Source of the DNA: CAZOEL01 sp964578835
GTDB lineage: Bacteria > Desulfobacterota > Syntrophobacteria > Syntrophobacterales > Syntrophobacteraceae
Direction: 5' to 3'
Length of the DNA: 33,780 bases
NCBI GenBank assembly: GCA_964578835.1
Contig: CAZOEL010000075.1
Location: 1 to 33,780, forward strand
In this document: one piece after another, positions 8,447 to 15,697 of the stretch
Numbering within the stretch: position 1 is the stretch's first letter
Layout: each line of letters begins with the position of its first letter
The notes under the pieces: model-generated
Told to the model about the DNA's origin: nothing
The model's database searches: none
What the model saw: the letters and a program-made list of their open reading frames with translations, nothing else
Program-made: the position numbers and the translations under genes

Positions 8447-8583
8447 GGCCATCATCCTGAAAATTCTGGACGATGGCCTTGCACAAAGGCCGCCTCCCTG
8501 ATGAGCTGCAATCGCCCGCAAAGAAGAAAAAGGGCGATTGGCTTTGAGTGGATCTGTGATAACAATCACAAGTCGAGCCAATC
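8447..8583 (+). promoter_or_regulatory. Cluster of overlapping hairpins: candidate structured leader upstream of nuoA
   Basis: Four stems can be drawn by eye. H1, 8447-8478: GGCCATC/GATGGCC, continuing through TCC/GGA and GA/TC with two single mismatches. H2, 8475-8491: GGCCTT/AAGGCC, five-base loop. H3, 8509-8540: CAATCGCCC/GGGCGATTG, nine perfect pairs, purine-rich 14-base loop. H4, 8536-8583: GATTGGCT/AGCCAATC, enclosing the TGTGAT/ATCACA palindrome. H1 and H2 share bases 8475-8478, and H3 and H4 share 8536-8540, so each pair is mutually exclusive, as in attenuators and riboswitches. No T-run follows any stem. I recognise no known RNA family. Confidence 0.5.
8555..8570. promoter_or_regulatory. 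CRP/FNR-superfamily-type operator palindrome
   Basis: TGTGATAACAATCACA matches the CRP consensus TGTGA-N6-TCACA exactly and is symmetrical over six bases per half. Its centre is about 182 bases before the nuoA start codon. CRP/FNR-family regulators commonly control respiratory operons. No regulator gene lies in the window, and the same bases can form an RNA hairpin loop. Confidence 0.5.
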
Positions 8584-8744
8584 ATGGGTGGCGTCAGGCC
8601 GATCCGTAATCCTTTCCATCGATCGATTTGGAGAGCATAGCGCGGGGGCGGGGCGATGCAAGATCCAAAAAGAGGCGTTCGAGAAGTAAGTTCAGAAGCT
8701 GACGGCGGTAAGACGATCAAAATTACAAGAAGCAGGTTGAAAAG

Positions 8745-9098
8745 ATGAACGAATATGTTCCGGTGGTAATAATGCTTGTTTTGGCGGCGGCGACGGCTGT
8801 GGGAATGCTTGTGGCGACGAGCTTGATCGGCCCGAAGAAGACATTCGCTGATAAGATGGAGCCGTTTGAATGTGGTGAAAGCCCGATCGTATCGCCAAAG
8901 TTGAGGTTTTCTGTAAAATTCTACCTGGTGGCCCTCATTTTTGTGATCTTCGACATTGAAGTTGTTTTTGTATATCCGTGGGCAATTCTATTCAAAGACT
9001 TGGGTCTGTTTGGGTTTGTCGAGATGATGATATTTTTGGCCATATTGACGGTTGGCCTGATTTACGTTTGGAAGAGGGGAGCATTGGAATGGGAGTAG
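8745..9098 (+). CDS. nuoA: Complex I subunit NuoA (117 aa)
   Basis: A membrane subunit at the junction of the peripheral and membrane arms of complex I. It has three transmembrane helices (about residues 5-28, 62-82 and 88-108). The conserved loop between the first two includes FECG, matching the (Y/F)ECG motif of the mobile NuoA/ND3 loop near the quinone site, and FDIEVVFVYPWA is the family signature of helix 2. The length is typical. AGCAGG lies eight bases before the ATG. It is the first gene of a tightly packed operon; its end overlaps the nuoB start by ten bases. Confidence 0.97.
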   Translation: MNEYVPVVIMLVLAAATAVGMLVATSLIGPKKTFADKMEPFECGESPIVSPKLRFSVKFYLVALIFVIFDIEVVFVYPWAILFKDLGLFGFVEMMIFLAILTVGLIYVWKRGALEWE

Positions 9099-9655
9099 AG
9101 ATTCTGAGGAGCGGCGCCTCTCCTGACTTCAGCCGGCATTCGTCGGATTCGGAAGAAGATGTCCGCCTGTTGGGCGGCAGCGTGGTTCTAACCAAGCTCG
9201 AGGCCATCGTTAATTGGGGAAGAAAGTATTCCTTCTTTCTTTACCCATTTGTAACAGCCTGTTGCGGAATGGAGTTCATGTCCGTAGCCGGTCCGAAGTA
9301 TGACCTCGACAGGTTCGGCGCCGCATTGCCCCGGTTTTCTCCTAGACAGGCCGACCTTCTGATGGTGGTCGGCACCATTAGCCATAAGCAGGCGCCCATC
9401 CTGGTGAAGGTATACAACCAGATGGCCGAGCCCAAGTGGGTTTTTGCTTTTGGCGTATGCGCGGTCTCGGGCGGGTTTTATGACAACTATTCGACCGTGC
9501 AGGGCATCGACACGTTGATACCCGTGGATGTTTATGTGCCCGGGTGTCCGCCGAGGCCCGAGATGGTGCTGGACGGATTGCTGAAGTTGCAGGAGAAGGT
9601 CGCAAACGAACGCTGGTCGGATTGGCCGAGAGGCGCGGCGCCCGTAACCAAATAA
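9089..9655 (+). CDS. nuoB: Complex I subunit NuoB, ligand of Fe-S cluster N2 (188 aa)
   Basis: The peripheral-arm subunit that holds the terminal [4Fe-4S] cluster N2 and passes electrons to quinone. The four expected cysteines are present: the tandem pair Cys58-Cys59 (TACCGMEF), Cys124 (FGVCAVSGG) and Cys153 (VPGCPPRPE). I chose the ATG at 9089, nested in the end of nuoA, because GAGGGGAG lies eight bases upstream; the open frame extends further left, but that part overlaps most of the end of nuoA and has no family similarity. The C-terminus is short, without long extensions. Confidence 0.97.
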   Translation: MGVEILRSGASPDFSRHSSDSEEDVRLLGGSVVLTKLEAIVNWGRKYSFFLYPFVTACCGMEFMSVAGPKYDLDRFGAALPRFSPRQADLLMVVGTISHKQAPILVKVYNQMAEPKWVFAFGVCAVSGGFYDNYSTVQGIDTLIPVDVYVPGCPPRPEMVLDGLLKLQEKVANERWSDWPRGAAPVTK

Positions 9656-9693
9656 TTGAGACATATCATTGAACCTTTAGGAAGTCTTTGTTT

Positions 9694-10176
9694 ATGGATG
9701 CAAGCGTAACCCTGAAGAAACTGACCGAACGGTTTCCGGGCTCCATTGTCGAGACCCACTCGTATCGCGGGGATGACACGGCTGTTGTTAAGAAGGAGGA
9801 TATCGTCAAGATATGCTCGTTCCTGAGGGATGACGAGGCGCTTCTTTACAACTTCATGATGGATTTGACCGCGGTGGACTACCTCGGGCAGGAACAGCGC
9901 TTCGAGGTCGTATATCACTTATACTCGCTGAAATACAACCGGCGGGTAAGAATCAAGGCGAGGGTTTCCGAGTCGGAGTGCGCTATCGACTCGATTGTGC
10001 CCCTCTGGCCGAGCGCGAACTGGTTTGAGCGGGAAGCTTTTGACATGTACGGAATAACCTTCAACGGGCATCCGGAGCTGCGAAGGATACTCCTGTATGA
10101 AGGGTTTGAAGGGCATCCCCTGCGAAAAGATTATCCAATCAAGAAGAGGCAGCCCCTGATCGGGCCAATCAACTAA
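9694..10176 (+). CDS. nuoC: Complex I subunit NuoC (160 aa)
   Basis: The 30-kDa peripheral-arm subunit, separate here from NuoD rather than fused as in E. coli. The C-terminal signature SANWFEREAFDMYGITFNGH and GHPLRKDYPI is clear; the N-terminal half (LLYNFMMDLTAVDYLG, FEVVYHLYSL) fits the family. I prefer the ATG at 9694, nine bases after AGGAAG; a TTG at 9688 would add two residues but sits too close to the ribosome site. Its role is structural, holding NuoD and NuoI near the quinone cavity. Confidence 0.96.
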   Translation: MDASVTLKKLTERFPGSIVETHSYRGDDTAVVKKEDIVKICSFLRDDEALLYNFMMDLTAVDYLGQEQRFEVVYHLYSLKYNRRVRIKARVSESECAIDSIVPLWPSANWFEREAFDMYGITFNGHPELRRILLYEGFEGHPLRKDYPIKKRQPLIGPIN

Positions 10177-10201
10177 CATTCAACTGGTCATAGCTCAAAT
10201 C

Positions 10202-11392
10202 ATGTCTGATTTAACAAAAGATCTTCATACCGAACACATGGTGATTAACATGGGTCCCTCTCACCCGGTGACCCATGGAACGGTCAAATTCCTGGCGACC
10301 CTCGATGGGGAAACCATCGTAGATCTCAAGGTGGATATCGGATACCTCCACAGAGGGTTTGAAAAAATGTGCGAGAACGGCACATGGGAACAGGTTATCC
10401 CCTACACGGATCGCCTGAACTATGTCTCGCCTCTCATCAACAACGTCGGTTATGCTCTGGCGGTCGAAAAGCTCCTCGGCATCGATGTGCCCGAAAGATG
10501 TAAATACATACGGGTCATCGCAAGCGAGCTTTCGCGAATCGCCGACCATCTCACCAACGTTGCCGCCGGCGGTCTCGAGCTAGGGGCGTTCTCGGCCTTT
10601 CTCTACTTTGTAGAAGCTAGAGAGCTCGTGTGGGACGTGATCGAGAGTCTGTGCGGAGCGCGCGTGACCGCCAACTATGTGCGGATAGGCGGTCTCAAAA
10701 ACGACCTTCCCGATGGCTTCAAAGAGCACACCAAAGAAGTGTTCAAAAGAGTAAGAGAATTATGGAGCGACGTGGATAAGCTCCTGACGAAGAACCGGAT
10801 CTTCATCGACCGCGTGAGGGATGTGGGGACAATGCCCGCCGATGAGGCAATCGCCTTGGGCTTCACCGGTCCGTGCCTCAGGGCGTGCGGCGTTCCTTAC
10901 GACGTCAGGAAGGCTCAGCCTTACTTGGTGTATGACCGGATGGACTTTGAGGTTCCCATCGGAGAAACGGGCGATAATTTTGACAAGTACCTCGTGCGTA
11001 TGGAAGAGATCAAGCAGAGCATGAGCATTGTCGAGCAGGCGCTCGAACAGATTCCGTCGGGACCAGTCAATGTTGACATGCCGAAAATCAGATGGCAGTC
11101 GAAAGACGATATTTACAATAAAATCGATTCCCTGATTTTTCATTTCAAGACGGTCATAGAAGGCGTCAAGCCGCCGGTGGGCGAAATCTACTTCGCCGTC
11201 GAAGGGGGCAATGGCGAGCTGGGTTTCTACCTGGTGAGCGACGGGAGCGGAAAACCTTTGAAGTGCAGGGTCAGGCCGCCATGCTTCCCGCTCACCGCTG
11301 CAATGCCAAGGATGATGAAGGGGAGGCTCATCGCCGATATCGTCCCCACTTTCGACATGATCAACATGATCGGCGGAGAATGCGATAGATAG
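10202..11392 (+). CDS. nuoD: Complex I subunit NuoD, quinone-site subunit (396 aa)
   Basis: The 49-kDa subunit, a relative of [NiFe]-hydrogenase large subunits, forms the quinone pocket with NuoB. MGPSHPVTHG carries the loop histidine and RLNYVSP the tyrosine that contact the quinone headgroup in characterised enzymes. Full length for the family. The C-terminal region reads RPPCFPLTAAMPRMMKGR...INMIGGECDR, where canonical NuoD usually ends in GEVDR, so this is a somewhat divergent NuoD. No [NiFe]-ligand CxxC pairs are seen, so it is not a hydrogenase subunit. Two bases separate it from nuoH. Confidence 0.96.
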   Translation: MSDLTKDLHTEHMVINMGPSHPVTHGTVKFLATLDGETIVDLKVDIGYLHRGFEKMCENGTWEQVIPYTDRLNYVSPLINNVGYALAVEKLLGIDVPERCKYIRVIASELSRIADHLTNVAAGGLELGAFSAFLYFVEARELVWDVIESLCGARVTANYVRIGGLKNDLPDGFKEHTKEVFKRVRELWSDVDKLLTKNRIFIDRVRDVGTMPADEAIALGFTGPCLRACGVPYDVRKAQPYLVYDRMDFEVPIGETGDNFDKYLVRMEEIKQSMSIVEQALEQIPSGPVNVDMPKIRWQSKDDIYNKIDSLIFHFKTVIEGVKPPVGEIYFAVEGGNGELGFYLVSDGSGKPLKCRVRPPCFPLTAAMPRMMKGRLIADIVPTFDMINMIGGECDR

Positions 11393-11394
11393 CC

Positions 11395-12474
11395 ATGTAT
11401 GCAGATCTGATCGAATCAATAGCAAAAATAGTATTCGTCTTCAGCATGAACCTGGGCTTTTTCGCCCCGGTGCTGGGATGGGTGGAAAGAAAGCAGAGCG
11501 CGGTGATGCAGGACCGGATCGGCGCGAATAGGGCCGAAATATTCGGGTTTACCGCAATCGGGCTCTTTCACTCCATTGCCGACGCCATCAAGGTGCTGAC
11601 GAAAGAGGACTTCATTCCGGCCGGCGCAAACAAGTTCTTCCATACTATCGCGCCTTTTATGAGCCTGGTGCCCGCCATCGTTACTTTTGCGGTTATCCCT
11701 TTCGGGGGGCAATACACGCTTTTCGGTCATGAAGTCAATCTGGTGATAGCCGATCTGGACGTGGGAATCCTGTTCATATTCGCCTTCGCCTCGCTGGCCA
11801 CGTATGGAGCCGTTCTTGGAGGATGGTCGTCCAACAACAACTGGTCCCTGCTCGGCGGCTTGAGGGCCTCAGCCCAGATGCTTTCCTATGAAGTCGCCAT
11901 GGGCCTCAGCGTCATCGGCATAATGATGGTGTTTGGCTCCCTTAGGCTCACCGAAATCGGCGCCATGCAGGAGAACTTCTTCATGTGGGGCGTTTTTCTG
12001 CAGCCCCTCGGCTTCATAATGTTTCTCACATGCGCCATTGCGGAAAACAAGAGAGCGCCCTTTGACGTTCCCGAAGCCGAATCGGAGCTTGTAGCCGGAT
12101 ACTTCACGGAGTACAGCGGCTTCAAGTTCGTCATGTTCTGGATGGGGGAATTTCTCGAGATCGTCACTATCAGCGCGATAGTGACGACGCTCTTTTTCGG
12201 GGCGTGGCACCTTCCCTTCGTAACAGACGCCAAGCTGCTTGAATTCTTCCAGTTCGCAGGTCCCAACGGCGCGCCCGCCCTGGCGATGCTTGTCAATATT
12301 GCGACCTTTTTCGCTAAAGTGATTTTCTTCATATGGCTGCAGATGACCATTCGATGGACTCTTCCACGCTTCCGTTATGACCAGGTCATGAAGCTCTGCT
12401 GGAAGATGCTTCTGCCGCTTTCGCTCATCAACATTTTAATAACCGGGCTGGTTCTTTTACTATGGACAAAATGA
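11395..12474 (+). CDS. nuoH: Complex I subunit NuoH (359 aa)
   Basis: The membrane subunit that anchors the peripheral arm and forms the quinone entry channel and first proton path. It has eight predicted transmembrane helices. Family signatures are WVERKQSAVMQDRIGANRAE (canonical enzymes have GPNR) and AENKRAPFDVPEAESELVAGY, which carries the conserved acidic residues of the E-channel. Its 3' end overlaps nuoI by 13 bases, consistent with translational coupling. Confidence 0.97.
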   Translation: MYADLIESIAKIVFVFSMNLGFFAPVLGWVERKQSAVMQDRIGANRAEIFGFTAIGLFHSIADAIKVLTKEDFIPAGANKFFHTIAPFMSLVPAIVTFAVIPFGGQYTLFGHEVNLVIADLDVGILFIFAFASLATYGAVLGGWSSNNNWSLLGGLRASAQMLSYEVAMGLSVIGIMMVFGSLRLTEIGAMQENFFMWGVFLQPLGFIMFLTCAIAENKRAPFDVPEAESELVAGYFTEYSGFKFVMFWMGEFLEIVTISAIVTTLFFGAWHLPFVTDAKLLEFFQFAGPNGAPALAMLVNIATFFAKVIFFIWLQMTIRWTLPRFRYDQVMKLCWKMLLPLSLINILITGLVLLLWTK

Positions 12475-13088
12475 CAGATCTTGATCAAGCAAAATGCCAT
12501 CCGATGGTCGGCGTTCCGCTGGAAAAGCTCAAACCCAAAAAGGTGAGGAGGAATCTCGACCTCACTTTATGGGAAAAGCTCTATGTCCCTGAAATCATAA
12601 GGGGGATGGGAATCACGACCAAACATTTCACTTCAAACATGATCGGGTTTGTTTTTTCTCCCAAAGGGAAGAAAAGAAGCATCTTCACCGTCTACTATCC
12701 GGAAGAGAAGGTGACGCTCCCACCCGCATATCGCGGGAGACCCGTGCTGGTAGCCAAGGAAGACGGGACCGAGAAGTGCGTTGCGTGCGGACTCTGCGAG
12801 AAGATGTGCCCTGCTTCCGCTATAAAGATCGTCGCCGCAGAGAGGGAAAACCCGGAGGACCGATATCCCGCCAGCTACACGCTCGACATGTCTCGCTGCG
12901 TATACTGCGGGTACTGCGAAGAAGTGTGTCCGAAGGAAGCCATCGTCATGAGCGCCGAATACCAGGGTCTCGCCGACAGGTCCCGGACAACGATGCGGTA
13001 TACGAAAGAGCAGCTGTTGAGGTCCGAGGAAAGCGTTAAGGATCGTATCGAATACATCAGGAGGATCTACTCCAAATGCAACTATTGA
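12462..13088 (+). CDS. nuoI: Complex I subunit NuoI, 2x[4Fe-4S] ferredoxin-like (208 aa)
   Basis: The peripheral-arm subunit that relays electrons from the NuoG position to NuoB through clusters N6a and N6b. Two CxxCxxCxxxCP motifs are intact: CVACGLCEKMCPASAI and CVYCGYCEEVCPKEAI. The segment before them (YVPEIIRGMGITTKHF) matches the amphipathic N-terminal helix of the family. The ATG at 12462 lies inside nuoH; a second in-frame ATG at 12471 would remove three residues. It would be the docking partner for a NuoG-like electron donor, relevant because the only candidate here is the downstream formate dehydrogenase. Confidence 0.97.
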   Translation: MDKMTDLDQAKCHPMVGVPLEKLKPKKVRRNLDLTLWEKLYVPEIIRGMGITTKHFTSNMIGFVFSPKGKKRSIFTVYYPEEKVTLPPAYRGRPVLVAKEDGTEKCVACGLCEKMCPASAIKIVAAERENPEDRYPASYTLDMSRCVYCGYCEEVCPKEAIVMSAEYQGLADRSRTTMRYTKEQLLRSEESVKDRIEYIRRIYSKCNY

Positions 13089-13618
13089 TGTTCACCATTT
13101 TCGGTTTCGGAGCCGTTGTTTCGGCGTTGTTCATGGTGACGAACAAGAAGCCGATTTCAGCCGCCATGAGCCTGATAGCGACCATGTTCTGTCTTGCGGG
13201 ATTATACGTTCTGCTGGACGCGCACTTGATCGCCGCGCTGCAGATCATCGTATACGCCGGCGCCATCATGGTCTTGTTCCTCTTTGTCATCATGCTGCTC
13301 AACGTTGAAGAGAAGGAAGGGCGACAGCCGGGAAACGTGCTGTTGCTCCAGTTCATTTCGATTGTGGTGGTCGGGCTGCTCTTTTTAACTGTGGTGAATC
13401 TTTTCAAAACGGGCGGATCGATTTTTACGGCCGGGGAAGTCGCCAGTCAGTTCGGCACTACAAAGGCCGTTGGGAAAATGCTCTTCACCGAGTACCTGCT
13501 GCAGTTTGAAATAGCTTCCGTGCTATTGCTGGCTGCTATTGTCGGTGCGGTAATCCTAGCGAAAAGGAGGATCGGTGGTTCGGATAGCGAGCACTGCCAT
13601 TCGAATCATCAAATGTAG
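13076..13618 (+). CDS. nuoJ: Complex I subunit NuoJ (180 aa)
   Basis: A membrane subunit with five predicted helices. The N-terminal half (SAAMSLIATMFCLAGLYVLLDAHLIAALQIIVYAGAIMVLFLFVIMLLN) is the strongly conserved NuoJ/ND6 core, including the helix with the pi-bulge (YAGAIMVLFLFVIM). AGGAGG precedes the ATG by 11 bases, inside the end of nuoI. It lines the proton path between NuoH and NuoK. Confidence 0.95.
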   Translation: MQLLMFTIFGFGAVVSALFMVTNKKPISAAMSLIATMFCLAGLYVLLDAHLIAALQIIVYAGAIMVLFLFVIMLLNVEEKEGRQPGNVLLLQFISIVVVGLLFLTVVNLFKTGGSIFTAGEVASQFGTTKAVGKMLFTEYLLQFEIASVLLLAAIVGAVILAKRRIGGSDSEHCHSNHQM

Positions 13619-13621
13619 CCT

Positions 13622-13924
13622 ATGGTATCATTGAATTCATACCTAATGTTGGGCGCGGTGCTCTTCTCGATCGGCGCGGTGGGAGTGTTCACTCAGCGCA
13701 ATGCCTTGATAATTTACATGTGCATTGAGCTTATGTTGAACGCCGTGAATTTGACTTTAATCGCTTTTTCACGCTTTTTGAACAATATGGACGGTCACGT
13801 GTTCGTATTCATGGTCATGACGGTCGCTGCGGCCGAGGCTGCGGTGGGATTGGCCATCATCATCTCGTTATTCAGGAACAAGGCGACCGTAAATGTGGAC
13901 GACATTAATTTAAGCAAAGGTTAA
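13622..13924 (+). CDS. nuoK: Complex I subunit NuoK (100 aa)
   Basis: A three-helix membrane subunit, related to MrpC. The two glutamates essential for proton transfer in E. coli are at the same positions: Glu36 (YMCIELMLN) and Glu72 (AAAEAAVGLAI). Length is exactly typical. Three bases after nuoJ. In canonical operons nuoL follows directly; here a three-gene antiporter cassette takes that place. Confidence 0.97.
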   Translation: MVSLNSYLMLGAVLFSIGAVGVFTQRNALIIYMCIELMLNAVNLTLIAFSRFLNNMDGHVFVFMVMTVAAAEAAVGLAIIISLFRNKATVNVDDINLSKG

Positions 13925-13931
13925 TGAGAAC

Positions 13932-15443
13932 GTGGAAACGATTATATCAATCAAACCGTTGCTAGCTGTGCTGGCGTCTCTTCTCGCCGTTCCTTTGATT
14001 TTGAAGACGGGAGAGGAGCGCAGGAACCTACGAGAAGGCTGGTCCATCCTAGCGGGGATCATCAAGTTCTCTATTGTCATGTCAATGGCGCCCGCCATCC
14101 TGGCCGGAAACACGATCGAATATACTCTGGTTACCTTCTACCAGGGGATAGACATCAAGTTTCGAGTGGATGCGTTGGGTTTGTTGTTCGCGACGGTGTC
14201 GTCGTTCCTCTGGATAGTAACGACGTTCTATTCGGTCGGGTATATGCGGACGGCCAAGGAGCACGCTCAGACCCGTTACTTCACCTGCTTCGCGATTAGC
14301 CTTTCATCGACTGTAGCCGTGGCCTTTTCGGCAAACCTGATTACGCTCTTCGTTTTCTACGAGATTTTGAGTCTTGCTACGGTTCCGCTGGTAGGACACA
14401 AAGAAACGCCGGAAGCTTTGGAAGGAGCGAGGAAGTATTTTCTCTATCTTCTGAGCCTATCAAAGACGCTGCTGCTTTCCGGCATCGTTATAGTCTACAT
14501 GATAGCCGGAACCACAGACTTTCAGTCAGGCGGACTCCTGAAAAGCCAGCCCGGATCACCGCTCCTGTTCTTTGCCTTCTTCCTCTTCCTTTACGGCTTT
14601 GCCAAAGGCGGCGTGATGCCGGTGCATAACTGGCTTCCTTCGGCTATGGTTGCTCCGACTCCCGTCAGCGCTCTTCTTCACGCGGTCGCCGTTGTGAAGG
14701 TTGGCGTTTTCTCGATCCTGAGAGTAGTGTTTCATATCTACGGCGTCGACCTCATGACCCGGATGAACCTTGGAATAACAGCCGCGTATGTCGTGTCTTT
14801 CACCATTCTTGTAGGCTCGATCATCGCCCTCTCGAAAGACAATCTTAAGGCAAGGCTCGCCTACTCCACGGTCAGCCAGCTATCCTACGTCATCCTAGGG
14901 GCGGTTCTGCTTTCTCCGTACGCCATGCTCGGCGGGATAATGCATATCGCCAACCATGCGTTTTCAAAGATCACACTCTTCTTTTGCGCCGGCTCCCTCT
15001 ACTGCACAGCCCACAAGACGGAGGTCAGCCAGCTTTCCGGCATCGGAAAGAAGATGCCATGGACTATGGCCGCCTTCTTCATTGCGTCGTTGAGCATGAT
15101 CGGAGTGCCGCCAGTCGCGGGCTTCACCAGCAAATGGTACCTTGCGCTCGGCTCTATCGAGGCGCATCAGATTCCAATATTAATTATCCTTTTAGTCAGT
15201 ACGGTTCTCAATGCTGCGTACTTCCTGCCTATTACCTACAAGGCTTTCTTCGAAAAAGAAGACGCTTCAGTCGCAGTCGCCCAGGGCGGACATGATTCTC
15301 ATCACGGTCATGACGAGCACCATGAGGAGATAAGGGAAATTCCCTTCGTTGTCGTGCCGCTTGTCGTGACTGCAATTATTTCGGTGCTGATCGGGTTTTA
15401 CCCTGATTACTTTCTTAGTCTTGCGCAGGAGGTGATCCGATGA
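13932..15443 (+). CDS. MrpD/NuoL-family antiporter-like subunit, extra copy (503 aa)
   Basis: A proton-conducting membrane protein of the NuoL/M/N-MrpD superfamily with about 14 helices. The key charged residues are present: Glu144 in helix 5 (FVFYEILSL), Lys225 in the broken helix 7 (YGFAKGGVMPVHNWLP) and Lys256 in helix 8 (AVVKVGVFS). It lacks the long C-terminal lateral helix of NuoL, ending at about helix 14, so it is closer to MrpD or NuoM in shape. A His-rich loop (GGHDSHHGHDEHHEE, from His454) lies before the last helix. The GTG start is eight bases after nuoK, and its end overlaps the next gene by four bases. Being inside the nuo operon, it is probably an additional complex I pumping subunit; a separate Mrp-like antiporter is the alternative. 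Confidence 0.88.
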   Translation: METIISIKPLLAVLASLLAVPLILKTGEERRNLREGWSILAGIIKFSIVMSMAPAILAGNTIEYTLVTFYQGIDIKFRVDALGLLFATVSSFLWIVTTFYSVGYMRTAKEHAQTRYFTCFAISLSSTVAVAFSANLITLFVFYEILSLATVPLVGHKETPEALEGARKYFLYLLSLSKTLLLSGIVIVYMIAGTTDFQSGGLLKSQPGSPLLFFAFFLFLYGFAKGGVMPVHNWLPSAMVAPTPVSALLHAVAVVKVGVFSILRVVFHIYGVDLMTRMNLGITAAYVVSFTILVGSIIALSKDNLKARLAYSTVSQLSYVILGAVLLSPYAMLGGIMHIANHAFSKITLFFCAGSLYCTAHKTEVSQLSGIGKKMPWTMAAFFIASLSMIGVPPVAGFTSKWYLALGSIEAHQIPILIILLVSTVLNAAYFLPITYKAFFEKEDASVAVAQGGHDSHHGHDEHHEEIREIPFVVVPLVVTAIISVLIGFYPDYFLSLAQEVIR

Positions 15444-15697
15444 TCAAGAGGATGGTTTTGTATATCGGAAACCCGGCAAACTCAAGCACACTCAAGAAGT
15501 GGAGCTATATTGCGCTCGCGCTTGTGTTCGCCTCCGATTTCTTCGTTCATCGTGACCACGCCATATACATTTGGGATAAGATACCTGGCTGGGGCGCACT
15601 TTACGGATTTGTTTCCTGTGTTGTAATCATTCTGGTATCCAAGTTTCTCGGTCACCAGGGCGGCATCATGCAGGACGAGGATTATTACAATGATTGA
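15440..15697 (+). CDS. Small two-helix membrane protein of the antiporter cassette (85 aa)
   Basis: I recognise no named family. Two hydrophobic segments are visible: residues about 22-36 (YIALALVFASDFFV) and 52-70 (ALYGFVSCVVIILVSKFLG). The ending MQDEDYYND is acidic, and the motif IPGWGALYGFVSCVVIILVSK resembles small proteins I recall next to MrpD-like genes in other proteobacteria. It overlaps the gene before by four bases (ATGA) and the gene after by eight, so it is translated together with both antiporter-like subunits. A role as an accessory or linker subunit between them is inference. Confidence 0.8.
   Translation: MIKRMVLYIGNPANSSTLKKWSYIALALVFASDFFVHRDHAIYIWDKIPGWGALYGFVSCVVIILVSKFLGHQGGIMQDEDYYND

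Larger units (their letters stand above)
8052..8744. other. Divergent intergenic region holding promoters and a hairpin-rich nuo leader
   Basis: This 693-base stretch separates the minus-strand protease unit from the plus-strand nuo operon. I see no convincing gene: the open frames lack ribosome sites and family motifs. It holds a candidate promoter for the protease unit near 8156-8185, a candidate nuo promoter near 8405-8433, a cluster of overlapping hairpins at 8447-8583 and a CRP-like palindrome at 8555-8570. Bases 8190-8400 show nothing I can name. Confidence 0.7.

Noticed and set aside
8405..8689. 94-codon open frame upstream of nuoA
   Set aside because: No ribosome site, no family similarity, and it runs through the hairpin cluster.
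10202..11392. NuoD as a group 4 [NiFe]-hydrogenase large subunit, making this a formate hydrogenlyase
   Set aside because: The N- and C-terminal CxxC nickel ligands are missing, while the quinone-site His and Tyr motifs are present.
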